Assembly (NCBI RefSeq): GCF_018736145.1
Contig: NZ_CP059997.1
Span: 3,967,501-4,031,500 of the forward strand
Reading direction: 5' to 3'
DNA from: Amycolatopsis sp. CA-230715
GTDB taxonomy: Bacteria > Actinomycetota > Actinomycetes > Mycobacteriales > Pseudonocardiaceae
Length of the DNA stretch: 64,000 bases
The position numbers and the translations under genes are program-made. The number at the start of each line of letters is the position of its first letter. Position 1 is the stretch's first letter. Positions 41,078 to 49,701 of the stretch are shown here, in pieces. The notes under the pieces are model-generated. The model made no database searches. It was not told the DNA's origin and saw only the letters and a program-made list of their open reading frames with translations.

Positions 41078-41836
41078 ATGCAGATCAGGGATACCGCGGC
41101 GATCGTCACCGGTGGGGCTTCCGGCCTCGGCGGAGCCACCGCGAAGGCGCTGGCGGCCAAGGGCGCCAAGGTGTTCGCGCTCGACCTCGCACCGTCGATC
41201 GAGAAGGCCGAGCAGGTCGACGGCGTCACCTACGTCGAAGCCGACGTGACGAGCCACGAGCAGGTCCGCGCCGCCGTCGAGCAGGCGTCCGGCTCGGGCG
41301 CGCCGCTGCGGATCGTGGTCAACTGCGCCGGGATCGGGCCGTCCGCACGCGTGCTCTCCCGCAAGGGCCCGCACGATCTCGACCTGTTCGCCAAGGTCGT
41401 GCAGATCAACCTGATCGGCACCTTCAACGTCCTCACCGTCGCCGCCGAAGCGATCGCGAAGACCGAACCCCTGGAGGACGACGCCAGGGGCGTCATCATC
41501 AACACCGCCTCCATCGCGGCGTTCGACGGGCAGATCGGCCAGATCGCCTACGCCGCGTCCAAGGGCGGCGTAGCCGGGCTCACCCTGCCCGCCGCGCGCG
41601 ACCTCGCCTCGCACGGCATCCGCGTCACCACGATCGCGCCCGGCATCATCGACACCCCGATGCTCGCGACCGTCAGCGACGAATTCCGCGCGAGCCTCGC
41701 GGCGGGCGTGCCGTTCCCGAAGCGGCTCGGCCGTCCCGACGAGTACGCCCAGCTCGCGGTGAACATCGTCGAGCACGACTACCTCAACGGCGAGACGATC
41801 CGCCTCGACGGATCGCTGCGGATGGCCCCCAAGTAA
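41078..41836 (+). CDS. Short-chain dehydrogenase (HSD10/3-hydroxyacyl-CoA type)
   Basis: This 252-residue SDR has the NAD motif VTGGASGLGGATAKALA (TGxxxGxG) with Asp36 of DLAP favouring NAD over NADP. NCAG, the catalytic Ser in INTASIAAFDGQ and YAASKGGVAG (Tyr and Lys) are also present. The SIAAFDGQIGQIAYAASK and LNGETIRLDGSLRMAPK stretches match type 2 3-hydroxyacyl-CoA dehydrogenase (HSD17B10-like) proteins, so a role in branched-chain or fatty acyl-CoA oxidation is likely. The gene is monocistronic, convergent to the nuclease gene. Confidence 0.92.
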   Translation: MQIRDTAAIVTGGASGLGGATAKALAAKGAKVFALDLAPSIEKAEQVDGVTYVEADVTSHEQVRAAVEQASGSGAPLRIVVNCAGIGPSARVLSRKGPHDLDLFAKVVQINLIGTFNVLTVAAEAIAKTEPLEDDARGVIINTASIAAFDGQIGQIAYAASKGGVAGLTLPAARDLASHGIRVTTIAPGIIDTPMLATVSDEFRASLAAGVPFPKRLGRPDEYAQLAVNIVEHDYLNGETIRLDGSLRMAPK

Positions 41837-41857
41837 GCCCCACGGCGGGACGCGCGA

Positions 41858-43501
41858 TCAGATGTCGCCCATGAACGGCACTTCGGTCATCGCGCGTTCC
41901 GTCATCCACACCCGCAGCGCGCGCGTGGCCAGCACGTCGTCCTCGTTGTAGCGCAGCAGGCGCTCGCGCTGGACCGCGTCGGGCGCCTCGCCGTCCATGC
42001 CGACCGCGTCGCGGTACCAGCGCATCGACGCCTCGCCGCCAGCCTCCGGGTCGCGCCAGGTGAACCCTGCTGCGGGGGCGACGACCTTGAGCCCCTTCCC
42101 GTGGGAGCACAGGAACTGGTCGGCGACGACCCGGAACAGGTCGACCCACTCGTCGGACTCCACAAAGGACCGGATCTCGGCCTTCGCCGGAATGCCGGGG
42201 TATTCGCGGAAGCGTTCGGCGGAGCCGTAGAGCCAGCGGTTCTCGGCGAGTTCGTTGTAGCAGTAGGCGCGGAAGGTCAGCCCCGCCGCTTCGGTCCGCG
42301 CCCGCACTTCGCCGAACCAGGTCCAGAACTCGGCGAACGAGCGCGCCTCGTCCGTCGTCGGCAGCGGTTCCCAGGTCGCGAACGCGTGGTAGCCCTGTTC
42401 GAGCCCGATGTCGGCGCCGGAGAGCAGGCATCCCCACAGGTAGGCGCCCGAATCGCCGAAGCTCTCCATGTCGACGTCCACCTCGACGTCGGCGCGCGCC
42501 ACCTCGACGCGTTCCACCTTGCGCACCATGGTCAAATCCGCCAGCCACGCGCGGGCGAGCACCACGGCGTCCGCGTACGACCCGCCGGTCCACGTGATCG
42601 GCGGCTCCTCGGCCGGGTTCCGCACCGCCAGTGCGTCCACAGTGGACACTCCGAGCCTGCGCAGTTCCATGGCGTCCTCGCCGCGCACCACCAGGCTCAC
42701 GTCCCTGGTCTCGGTGAGCTTCTCCTGGCACGTCGGCCAGTACGGGCACCGCTTGCACTCCAGCACCCTGGACGGTTCGGCCAAGGCCTCGTCACCGGCG
42801 GCCGCCGCGTTCGCGATGGCGAGCCGGTCGGCGAAGCGCGCGTCGTACTCGTCGAGCGCGGTGCGGCCACCCGGCCAGGTCGCCGCGGCGAGGTCGTGCC
42901 ACACGACGACGTCCGCGTCGAGCCCGATCACGCCGCCGTACGCGCGTTCGCGCGGCGCGTGGCCGGTGGTTTCCAGCATCCGGCGCAGATGCGCGAGCCG
43001 CAGCTGGTCCCTCGGCTGCGAACGCACCTTCCGCACCGGGTCGGCGACCGCGTGGTGCGGGTCGAGATCGGTCATCACCGTCGTCGGCGCGCCCGCGCCG
43101 CGATCGGTGATCCGGTGCCGCACCACGAGCACCGGCACGTAGCCGCCGTCGGAACGCACCAGCAGCTCCACGCCGCCGCGCCGGTGCCCTTCGGCGTCGA
43201 CCGGCAGGAGCGCGCCCCAGATGAACGGCACGCCGTCGGCCAGTGCCTGTTCGGTGGCCCGCGCCCGTTCCTGGGCGGGCAGGTCGCGCGGGACCGTCAC
43301 CCAGGTCGCGTCGGCGGGCGAAGCGTCCACGAGCCGTTGCCGGATGGCGAGCCGGTGCGCCGCCGCATCGGCGATACGCTGCTCCGATGCGGGGTCAGGC
43401 GGTGGCAGCGGCACGTCCCGCATACCGGGGTCGTGTTCGAGGTGCACCCGCCGACGGCACCGACTCACCGCACCGGCATCCAGCAGCACCTCCGCACCCA
43501 T
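41858..43501 (-). CDS. TM0106-family RecB-like nuclease with RNase H-like (DEDD) domain
   Basis: This protein of about 547 residues joins an N-terminal Cas4/RecB-like half (cysteines in SRCRRRVHLEHDPG and ECKRCPYWPTCQEKL suggest an iron-sulfur or zinc site) to a C-terminal RNase_H_2 exonuclease-like half (first acidic pair in VEVDVDMESFGD, last motif RYNEDDVLATRALRVW). This is the TM0106-type architecture, of unknown physiological role in nucleic acid processing. The ATG at 43501 is preferred, with a GTG at 43510 possible. No CRISPR array or cas gene is nearby. Confidence 0.85.
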   Translation of the reverse strand: MGAEVLLDAGAVSRCRRRVHLEHDPGMRDVPLPPPDPASEQRIADAAAHRLAIRQRLVDASPADATWVTVPRDLPAQERARATEQALADGVPFIWGALLPVDAEGHRRGGVELLVRSDGGYVPVLVVRHRITDRGAGAPTTVMTDLDPHHAVADPVRKVRSQPRDQLRLAHLRRMLETTGHAPRERAYGGVIGLDADVVVWHDLAAATWPGGRTALDEYDARFADRLAIANAAAAGDEALAEPSRVLECKRCPYWPTCQEKLTETRDVSLVVRGEDAMELRRLGVSTVDALAVRNPAEEPPITWTGGSYADAVVLARAWLADLTMVRKVERVEVARADVEVDVDMESFGDSGAYLWGCLLSGADIGLEQGYHAFATWEPLPTTDEARSFAEFWTWFGEVRARTEAAGLTFRAYCYNELAENRWLYGSAERFREYPGIPAKAEIRSFVESDEWVDLFRVVADQFLCSHGKGLKVVAPAAGFTWRDPEAGGEASMRWYRDAVGMDGEAPDAVQRERLLRYNEDDVLATRALRVWMTERAMTEVPFMGDI

Positions 43502-43604
43502 GAGGATCACTCTAGGTCTCGCCGGGTTTCATGCCACCCGCCGACATGCCCACGGGGGTGCACACCAGTAAGTTCGTCACCGACGCTTTCGAAAGGTGCA
43601 GCCG

Positions 43605-44273
43605 ATGACGCGCAACGACTCTTCCGACGAGCGCTCGCTCGGCGGACTGGCCGGCGAGACGGTGGAGGCGATCCAGCACATGGCCGACTCCAAGGCGGCG
43701 AAGAAGGCAGCGAAGGCCGCCGGCAAGGATGAGAAGAAAGCCGTGAAGCAGGCGAAGAAGGATGCCATCAAAGCTGTGAAGAAAGCACATAAAAAGGGTG
43801 AAACGGGCAGCGACCTCGTGGTGACGGCCGAGCGCGAGGACAGCCGCTTCACGCCGAAGAAGGCGCGCAACGCGATCGCCGTCGCGAAGGTCGTCGGGCC
43901 CGCGGTGATCCCGGTGATCGCGCCCTTCGCGGTGCGCGCGGCAGGCGCGGCACGCGAGGCGTACGACCGCTACCAGGCGCGCAAGCTCGGCATCGGCGTC
44001 GACCAGCTCGGCGAGTACAGCGGGCGCGGCGCCGGGCTGCACGCCAGGATCGCCGGGCTGTCCGAAGGCTTCATCGACCTCCACGAGTCCGGCAAGGCGA
44101 GCGATGAGGACCGGAAGTTCGCCGCCGCGGGCCGGGCCACGCTGGAACAGCTCGCGGCGACCGTCCGCGCGGCGGAACGGATGCCCGGAACCCGGCGCAA
44201 GGCCGCGCACCGGGCCGTCTCCGGCGAACTGGACCAGCTGGAAACCCAGCTGCTGCACCGCCTGGGCATCTGA
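43605..44273 (+). CDS. Lys/Ala-rich protein of unknown function (DUF6474-like)
   Basis: This 222-residue protein starts with an acidic segment, then has a Lys/Ala-rich helix (about 25-65, with AAKKAAKAAGKDEKKAVKQA) and a hydrophobic stretch VVGPAVIPVIAPFAVRAAG (about 95-113), and ends in helical, Leu/Arg-rich sequence. It resembles the actinobacterial family I know as DUF6474, though this is from memory. The ATG at 43605 follows GAAAGG eight bases upstream. The Lys-rich helix could bind nucleic acid or anionic lipid; neither is shown. Confidence 0.75.
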   Translation: MTRNDSSDERSLGGLAGETVEAIQHMADSKAAKKAAKAAGKDEKKAVKQAKKDAIKAVKKAHKKGETGSDLVVTAEREDSRFTPKKARNAIAVAKVVGPAVIPVIAPFAVRAAGAAREAYDRYQARKLGIGVDQLGEYSGRGAGLHARIAGLSEGFIDLHESGKASDEDRKFAAAGRATLEQLAATVRAAERMPGTRRKAAHRAVSGELDQLETQLLHRLGI

Positions 44274-44342
44274 GCCGCGCTTCACACACGCCGAAGGATG
44301 CTCCTGCGGATAGCGAGTGGTTATTCGCCCGTAGCTCGTGAT

Positions 44343-44365
44343 GCCCCGAAGGTCACCTTCGGGGC
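44343..44365. terminator. Perfect hairpin terminator (copy 2 of a repeated element)
   Basis: GCCCCGAAGG-TCA-CCTTCGGGGC has the same 10-base stem as 33642-33664, here between the Lys-rich gene (plus) and the osmolyte transporter operon (minus), again a convergent junction. The flanking TGAT and GC are shared as well. Confidence 0.85.
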
Positions 44366-44382
44366 GTTCGCGGTGAAGCGGG

Positions 44383-45354
44383 TCAGCTCGCCTTGACGAA
44401 GCCCTTCGACACCATCCAGTTCTTCGCGACCTCCGCGGCGGACTTGCCGTCGATGTCGACCTCCTTGCACAGGTCGATCATCTGCTGGTTCGTCATCGCC
44501 TTGCCGACCGGCTCCAGCACGCCACGCAGTTCCGGATGCTGGTTCAGGAACTCGGTGCGCATCGTCACCGACGCGTTGTACTGCGGGAAGGTCTGCTTGT
44601 CGTCGGCGAGGATGCGCAGGTTGAGGCCCTTGATCCGGCCGTCGGTGGTGAACACCTCGCCGATGTTGCAGGTGCCGCTCTTGATCGACGAGTAGATGGT
44701 GCCGATGCCGAAGTTCTTGATCGTGCCGACCGGGAACCCGTACTTCTTCAGCGCGCCGGGGAACCCGTCCTGGCGGCTGGTGAACTCGGTCTCCAGGCAG
44801 AACACCGACTGATCGGGGTTCTGCTTGAGGAAGTTCGTCATGTCCGAGGTGGTCTTCAGGTTGTGCTTCTGGCCGTACTCCTCGGTCACCGCGAACGCGT
44901 ACTGGTCGTTGAGCGGCGAGTAGTCGAGCCAGGTGATGCCGTTCTTCGACTCGTCGGCGGCCTTCGTCGCGTCGAACTGCGCCTTCTCACCGCCGGGCAC
45001 CGGCAGTTCGTTGCCCTGGTAGTTGATCCAGCCGGTGCCGGTGTACTCCCAGCTCATGTCGATCTGGCCGTTGATCAGCGCCTGGCGCGCGCTGTTCGAC
45101 CCCTTGATGTCGGTGAGGTCGACGACGTCGGCACCGGCCGCGGTCAATGCCATCTCGGCCATGTAGCCGAGGATGATGTTCTCGGTGAAGTCCTTCGAGC
45201 CGACCGTCACCTTCACGCCCTGCAGCGAGGGAACCGGCTGGATCGACGCGGGCTCGATCTTGTACGGCACCGACGCGTTGATGTCGAGGCCGCAGGCGGA
45301 CAACGACGCGGCGAGCAGTGCCGCGCCGAAAACCGCTTTAATCCGGCGTTTCAT
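44383..45354 (-). CDS. Glycine betaine/carnitine/choline ABC transporter, substrate-binding lipoprotein (OpuCC/ProX type)
   Basis: This 323-residue protein has a lipoprotein signal (MKRRIKAVFG... LSACG, lipobox Cys about 21) and an OpuAC fold: VTVGSKDFTENIILGYMAEM (about 49-68), then WEYTGTGWINY, ITWLDYSPLNDQYAFAVTEEYG and CNIGEVFTTDGRIKGLNLRIL. The aromatic residues in these stretches are where relatives bind quaternary ammonium head groups. It is the last gene of a four-gene operon and overlaps the permease stop by four bases. Confidence 0.93.
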   Translation of the reverse strand: MKRRIKAVFGAALLAASLSACGLDINASVPYKIEPASIQPVPSLQGVKVTVGSKDFTENIILGYMAEMALTAAGADVVDLTDIKGSNSARQALINGQIDMSWEYTGTGWINYQGNELPVPGGEKAQFDATKAADESKNGITWLDYSPLNDQYAFAVTEEYGQKHNLKTTSDMTNFLKQNPDQSVFCLETEFTSRQDGFPGALKKYGFPVGTIKNFGIGTIYSSIKSGTCNIGEVFTTDGRIKGLNLRILADDKQTFPQYNASVTMRTEFLNQHPELRGVLEPVGKAMTNQQMIDLCKEVDIDGKSAAEVAKNWMVSKGFVKAS

Positions 45355-46130
45355 CGCAGTCCCTTCGGTCCGAGCAGCTGTTCCGCGACCGCGCCGAGCC
45401 AGTCGACGATGAGCGCGAGGCCGACCGAGAGCACGACACCCGCGATCAGCACCCTGGTCAGGTTCAGCTTGTAGCCCGCTTCGATCAGGAGCCCGAACCC
45501 GCCCGCGTCGACGAAGTGCACCAGCGTCGCGGTGCCGACGGCGAGCACGAGCGACGTGCGCAGCCCGGCCAGGATGAGCGGGATGGCGAGCGGGAACTCG
45601 ATGCGCCACAACACGCTCGAACCCGACATGCCGATCCCGCGCCCGGCGTCGACCAGTGCCGGGTCGACCTGGTCGAGGCCGACCATGGTGTTCCGCAGCA
45701 CCGGCAGCAGCGAGTAGAAGGTCAGCGGGATCGCGGCCACCCACAGCCCGCCGGTCGCGCCGGTCCACAGGAAGAACAGCACCAGCACGCCGAGCGCGGG
45801 CGCCGCCTGCCCGATGTTCGCGACCGCCAGGAACACCGGCGCCGCCCAGCGCGCGAACGGCCGCGTCACCAGGATGCCCAGCGGCACCGCGATCGCGACC
45901 ACCAGCACCGACACCACGAGCGTCACCAGCAGGTGGTCGCCGAGGTTCTTGAGCAGCGAGGCGCCGTTCAGCGTCTCCCGCTCGGTGTCGGACAGGTTCC
46001 TGGTGAACAGCCACACCATCGTGACGCCGACGATCAGCACCACGGCCGCGGGCTGCGCGAACAGCCGGATCCGTTCCGCGCGCTTCGAACCGGATTCGGT
46101 GGAGAACCCGGTGTCGACGGCGGCCGTCAC
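45351..46130 (-). CDS. Osmolyte ABC transporter permease (OpuCD type)
   Basis: This 259-residue permease has an N-terminal helix (about 20-40) and a five-helix BPD core with the coupling EAA-like loop DPALVDAGRGIGMSGSSVLWRIEFPLAIPLILAGLR (about 155-190). LLPVLRNTMVGLDQVDP is typical of OpuC/YehY permeases. The GTG at 46130 overlaps the ATPase stop (GTGA). The family pairs two different permeases with one ATPase dimer; the other is at 47328-47975. Confidence 0.92.
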   Translation of the reverse strand: MTAAVDTGFSTESGSKRAERIRLFAQPAAVVLIVGVTMVWLFTRNLSDTERETLNGASLLKNLGDHLLVTLVVSVLVVAIAVPLGILVTRPFARWAAPVFLAVANIGQAAPALGVLVLFFLWTGATGGLWVAAIPLTFYSLLPVLRNTMVGLDQVDPALVDAGRGIGMSGSSVLWRIEFPLAIPLILAGLRTSLVLAVGTATLVHFVDAGGFGLLIEAGYKLNLTRVLIAGVVLSVGLALIVDWLGAVAEQLLGPKGLR

Positions 46131-47335
46131 GACTGGCCCTCTTCTTGGTGGTCGTCCGCGTGCTCCTCGCGGAGCCGCTGGATCGTCGCCATCACGGTGT
46201 CGAGTTCGATCACGCCCGCGTATTCGCCGCGCGGGCCGGTGACCGGCACGCCGCCGCCCTCGGCGAGCATCGCCTCCAGCGCGTCCTGCAACGTCGACTG
46301 CAGGCTCACGACGTCGCCGAGCGGCCTGCCCGCGGTCGCCAGGGTGGCCGCGGTGCCGAGCTGGCGCGCGTGCACCCACCGCGACGGCCGGTTGCGGCCG
46401 TCGAGCACCAGCACGAAGGAACTGCCCTGCTTGGCGAGCTGCTCACGCACCGCCGCGGGCGATTCGTCCTCCTTCGCGGTCGGCACGTCCGTCTTCAGCT
46501 CGACGTCGCGGACGCGCAGCAGCGTCAGCTGCTTGAGCGACGCGCCGGCGCCGACGAACCCGGCGACCGTGTCGTTCGCCGGGTTGGCGAGGATCGCGTC
46601 CGGGCTGTCGTACTGCAGGATCGACGACTGGTTGCCGAGCACCGCGATCTTGTCGCCGAGCTTCACCGCCTCGTCGAAGTCGTGCGTGACGAACACGATC
46701 GTCTTCTTCAGATCGGTCTGCAGGCGCAGCAGCTCGTCCTGCAGGTTGCCGCGGGTGATCGGGTCCACGGCGCCGAACGGCTCGTCCATCAGCAGCACCG
46801 GCGGGTCCGCGGCCAGTGCGCGCGCCACGCCGACGCGCTGCTGCTGACCGCCGGAGAGCTGGCGCGGGTAGCGGCCGTGGAACTCCTTCGGGTCCAGCCC
46901 GACGAGGTCCATCATCTCCTCGACCCTGCTGTCGATGCGCTTCTTGTCCCAGCCGAGCAGGCCGGGGACGACCGCGATGTTCTGCTCGACGGTGAAGTGC
47001 GGGAACAGCCCTGCCTGCTGGATCGCGTAGCCGATCTTGCGGCGCAGGGTGTCCGCGTTGAGCTTGAGCGCGTCCTCGCCGCCGATGGTGATCCGGCCGG
47101 AGGTGGGCTCGATCAGCCGGTTGATCATCCGCATGGTGGTCGTCTTGCCGCAGCCGGACGGCCCGACGAAGATCACGATCTTACCCGCGGGCACCACCAT
47201 GCTGAACTCGTTGACCGCGGGTTCCCTGGTGCCGGGGTACCGCTTGGTCACCTGCTCCAGTTCGATTTCGACCCCGGAGACGGCACCGTCGATGCTGGTG
47301 GCGCCTTCGGCAGTGGTCACGGTTTGGTCAGCCAC
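46127..47335 (-). CDS. Osmolyte ABC transporter ATPase with CBS domains (OpuCA/ProV type)
   Basis: This 402-residue ATPase has the Walker A motif VGPSGCGKTTTM, the signature LSGGQQQRVGVARAL, Walker B VLLMDEPFGAVDP and the His switch FVTHDFDEA. After about residue 260 come two CBS-like repeats (WVHARQLGTAA; GGGVPVTGPRGEYAGVI), which in OpuA/OpuC systems sense ionic strength or c-di-AMP. GTG at 47335 is preferred, five bases after AAGGGG; it overlaps the upstream permease end by eight bases. Uptake would be driven under osmotic stress. Confidence 0.94.
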   Translation of the reverse strand: MADQTVTTAEGATSIDGAVSGVEIELEQVTKRYPGTREPAVNEFSMVVPAGKIVIFVGPSGCGKTTTMRMINRLIEPTSGRITIGGEDALKLNADTLRRKIGYAIQQAGLFPHFTVEQNIAVVPGLLGWDKKRIDSRVEEMMDLVGLDPKEFHGRYPRQLSGGQQQRVGVARALAADPPVLLMDEPFGAVDPITRGNLQDELLRLQTDLKKTIVFVTHDFDEAVKLGDKIAVLGNQSSILQYDSPDAILANPANDTVAGFVGAGASLKQLTLLRVRDVELKTDVPTAKEDESPAAVREQLAKQGSSFVLVLDGRNRPSRWVHARQLGTAATLATAGRPLGDVVSLQSTLQDALEAMLAEGGGVPVTGPRGEYAGVIELDTVMATIQRLREEHADDHQEEGQS

Positions 47336-47975
47336 GGACACCCCTTGAGACGGTGAGACGAGCGATGATGGCGTAGATGCCCTCGAGGATGAGGGCGAGG
47401 ATGATGACACCGACGGTGCCGGTGACAGCTTGGTTCACATCGTTGGCGCTACCGGCGTTGCTGAGCGCGGAGAACACTTCGCCGCCGAGGCCGGGGCCCT
47501 TCGCGTAGGCGGCGATGACCTCGATGCCCATCAGCATCTGGGTCGCGACGCGCATCCCGGCGAGGATCGCGGGCCAGGCGAGCCGCAGCTCCACCCTGCT
47601 CAGCACGCCGAACCTGCTCATCCCGATGCCCTTCGCGGCGTCGGAGATCGCCGGGTCCACGCTGCCGAGGCCGACGATCGTGTTCCGCACGATCGGCAGC
47701 AGGCCGTAGAGCACGAGCGCGATCACCGCTGGCCGCGAACCGAGCCCGAAGATCGGGATCAGCAGACCGAGCAGCGCGAACGACGGGATCGTCAGGATCG
47801 TGCTGGCCAGCGCGGTCGCGAGCGCCGAGCCGATCGGGCTGCGGTAGACCGCGATCCCGATCAGCACCCCGATCACCGCGGCGATGATGGTGCACTGCAC
47901 CACCGCGCTCGTGTGCAGCCACGCCTGGAGCGAGATGCTGCTCCAGCGGTCGGAGATGTACTGGAAGAGGTTCAT
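47328..47975 (-). CDS. Osmolyte ABC transporter permease (OpuCB type)
   Basis: This 215-residue permease with five or six helices begins MNLFQYISDRW and carries the coupling loop DPAISDAAKGIGMSRFGVLSRVELRLAWPAILAGMR and the helix TILTIPSFALLGLLIPIFGLG. It is the first gene of the operon on the minus strand. The order permease-ATPase-permease-binding protein is the one known for several OpuC/YehZYXW-type systems. Start ATG at 47975. Confidence 0.93.
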   Translation of the reverse strand: MNLFQYISDRWSSISLQAWLHTSAVVQCTIIAAVIGVLIGIAVYRSPIGSALATALASTILTIPSFALLGLLIPIFGLGSRPAVIALVLYGLLPIVRNTIVGLGSVDPAISDAAKGIGMSRFGVLSRVELRLAWPAILAGMRVATQMLMGIEVIAAYAKGPGLGGEVFSALSNAGSANDVNQAVTGTVGVIILALILEGIYAIIARLTVSRGVRG

Positions 47976-48338
47976 GACCGGCGGCTCCGGCCGTCGCGAC
48001 GCTCCGCGTGGGCTTCCGTGACTACCTTCATGTCGTTCTCCCGCCGCACATGTCACCCATTCGGGGTAGAAGCTTAGTGGCGAGGGTCGCGCTCAGTAGT
48101 GCGAACACGGTCCCCCGAGGCCCGGTCATGGTGCGCTCACAGTTCCCCATCGGTTGCTCTTCGGCAACTAATGAAGGCAGTGAACCGGGCGTCGCCGTCC
48201 CGTCCGCACGCCATCGACCAGGGAAGATAACCTTTTCGAAGCTATTTCGGGCAAACTTCTTAACCCGGCGTGCCGCGCCGGTCACCACAGGGTGGGAGCA
48301 CGTCGCCCAGCGCCCCATTCGTCCCATACGCTGGCGGC
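47976..48338. other. Divergent promoter region, 363 bases
   Basis: This gap lies between the osmolyte transporter operon (minus) and the copper locus (plus) and must hold both promoters. Its right half is AT-richer (for example CCTTTTCGAAGCTATTTC near 48230). No clear operator, riboswitch or small gene was found. Confidence 0.5.
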
Positions 48339-48872
48339 GTGAGCAGGCATCCGAACGGGCGTAACCCGCTGCGCGTCGCGCGCGGCACCCTGCTCGCCGC
48401 CAGCTCCGCCGCGCTCGCCGTCTCGGCGCACGCGTTCGCCGACGGCGGCCTGCCCGACACGGCGCTGACCGTGCTGCTCACCCTGCTGATCGGCTGGGTG
48501 GCGACCGGGCTGACCGACCGGACGACGGGCCCGCTCGGCGCGTTCGCCGTGCTCGGCGCCGGACAGCTCGTGATGCACGTCGTGCTCAGCGACCTGATGG
48601 ACCACGGCACATCGCAGGTCGACGGCGCCGTGATGACCGCGGCGCACGTCGTGGCGACCGGGATCGCGGCGGTGCTCGTCGCGACCGCCGAGTCGATGCT
48701 CCGCACCGCGGTGGCCGCGCTGCGGCTGCTCCTGCCGACGGTGTGGCGCCCGGCGCCGGTGCCGTCCGGCCCGGTGCAGGCCACCGCCGCCCGGCCCTCG
48801 GCCGACTGCCCGCACGTCGGCGTGGTGCTGCGCCGAGTCTGCGCACGCCGCGGCCCGCCACTGCCCTCCTGA
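48339..48872 (+). CDS. Four-helix membrane protein at the head of the copper locus
   Basis: This 177-residue protein has about four membrane helices (residues about 18-38, 42-62, 70-95, 105-130) and a hydrophilic Cys-containing tail (SADCPHVGVVLRRVCARRG). His and Met residues within helices (GQLVMHVVLSDLMDHG; AAHVVAT) could bind copper. The start is GTG at 48339. It precedes the YcnI gene by 61 bases. Small proteins of this shape often accompany YcnI/CopC/CopD genes in actinobacteria; a copper-linked role is inferred from position. Confidence 0.78.
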   Translation: MSRHPNGRNPLRVARGTLLAASSAALAVSAHAFADGGLPDTALTVLLTLLIGWVATGLTDRTTGPLGAFAVLGAGQLVMHVVLSDLMDHGTSQVDGAVMTAAHVVATGIAAVLVATAESMLRTAVAALRLLLPTVWRPAPVPSGPVQATAARPSADCPHVGVVLRRVCARRGPPLPS

Positions 48873-48933
48873 ACCCCACCCACTCACCCCAGCGCCTCGG
48901 CGCTGGATTTCCCCCTGTTCAGGAGAAAACCCC

Positions 48934-49701
48934 ATGGCCACCAACCGTGCCATCACGCGCGCCGGATTCGTCGCCGCCACCGTCGGCGTCACCGGGCTGC
49001 TCGGCGCCGGTATCGCGTCCGCCCACGTCACCGCCAACGTCTACGGCAAGCAGCCGACGAAGGGCGGCTACGGCGCGATCTTCCTGCGCGTGCCCAACGA
49101 AGAACCGGACGCGGGCACCACCAAGGTCGAAGTCACGCTCAAGCCCGAGTACGCGATCAGCAGCGGGCGCGCCAAGCCGGTCCCCGGCTGGACCGCGCAG
49201 GTCACCAAGGAGAAGCTGCCCGCGCCGGTGAAGACCGCGAAGGGCACCGAAATCACCGAGGCGGTCACCAAGATCACCTGGACCGCCCAGCCCGGCACCA
49301 AGATCGCCGCGGGCTCCGCCGAGTTCCAGGAGTTCGAAATCTCCGTCGGCGCGCTGCCGAACCTCGATCAGATCGAACTGCCCGCCGCGCAGACCTACGA
49401 GAACGGCAAGGTGGTGAACTGGAACCAGCCCACCCCGCCGAACGGCGAGGAGCCGGAACACCCCGCGCCAACGGTGAAGCTCGCCGCGGCCGAGTCCGAC
49501 CACCACGGCGCGGCCCCGGCCAACGCGAGCCACTCGGACACCGAGTCCGCCGCCCCGGCCGACGGCACCGACAACACCGCGCGCTGGCTCGGCGGCGCGG
49601 GCCTCGTCGTCGGCGCGCTCGGCCTCGGCTTCGGCGCGGGCGCGACGATTAGGGCGCGAAAGACGGTCGCCGACGCGAAGGCTGGAGAAACTTCGGAATG
49701 A
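48934..49701 (+). CDS. YcnI-family (DUF1775) copper-associated membrane protein
   Basis: This 255-residue protein has a signal peptide ending ASA-H, so the mature chain begins HVTANVY, the conserved histidine start that binds Cu(II) in YcnI. The DUF1775 domain spans about 30-160 (YGAIFLRVPNEEPDAGTTKVEV; EFQEFEISVGALP). A His-containing linker (ESDHHGAAPANASHSD) and one C-terminal membrane helix (about 213-236) follow. Its stop overlaps the copC start. The protein is displayed outside the membrane. Confidence 0.92.
   Translation: MATNRAITRAGFVAATVGVTGLLGAGIASAHVTANVYGKQPTKGGYGAIFLRVPNEEPDAGTTKVEVTLKPEYAISSGRAKPVPGWTAQVTKEKLPAPVKTAKGTEITEAVTKITWTAQPGTKIAAGSAEFQEFEISVGALPNLDQIELPAAQTYENGKVVNWNQPTPPNGEEPEHPAPTVKLAAAESDHHGAAPANASHSDTESAAPADGTDNTARWLGGAGLVVGALGLGFGAGATIRARKTVADAKAGETSE

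Noticed and set aside
41858..43501. Cas4-like gene as a sign of a CRISPR-Cas locus
   Set aside because: The architecture is TM0106-type, not Cas4 alone, and there are no regularly spaced repeats or cas genes in the window.
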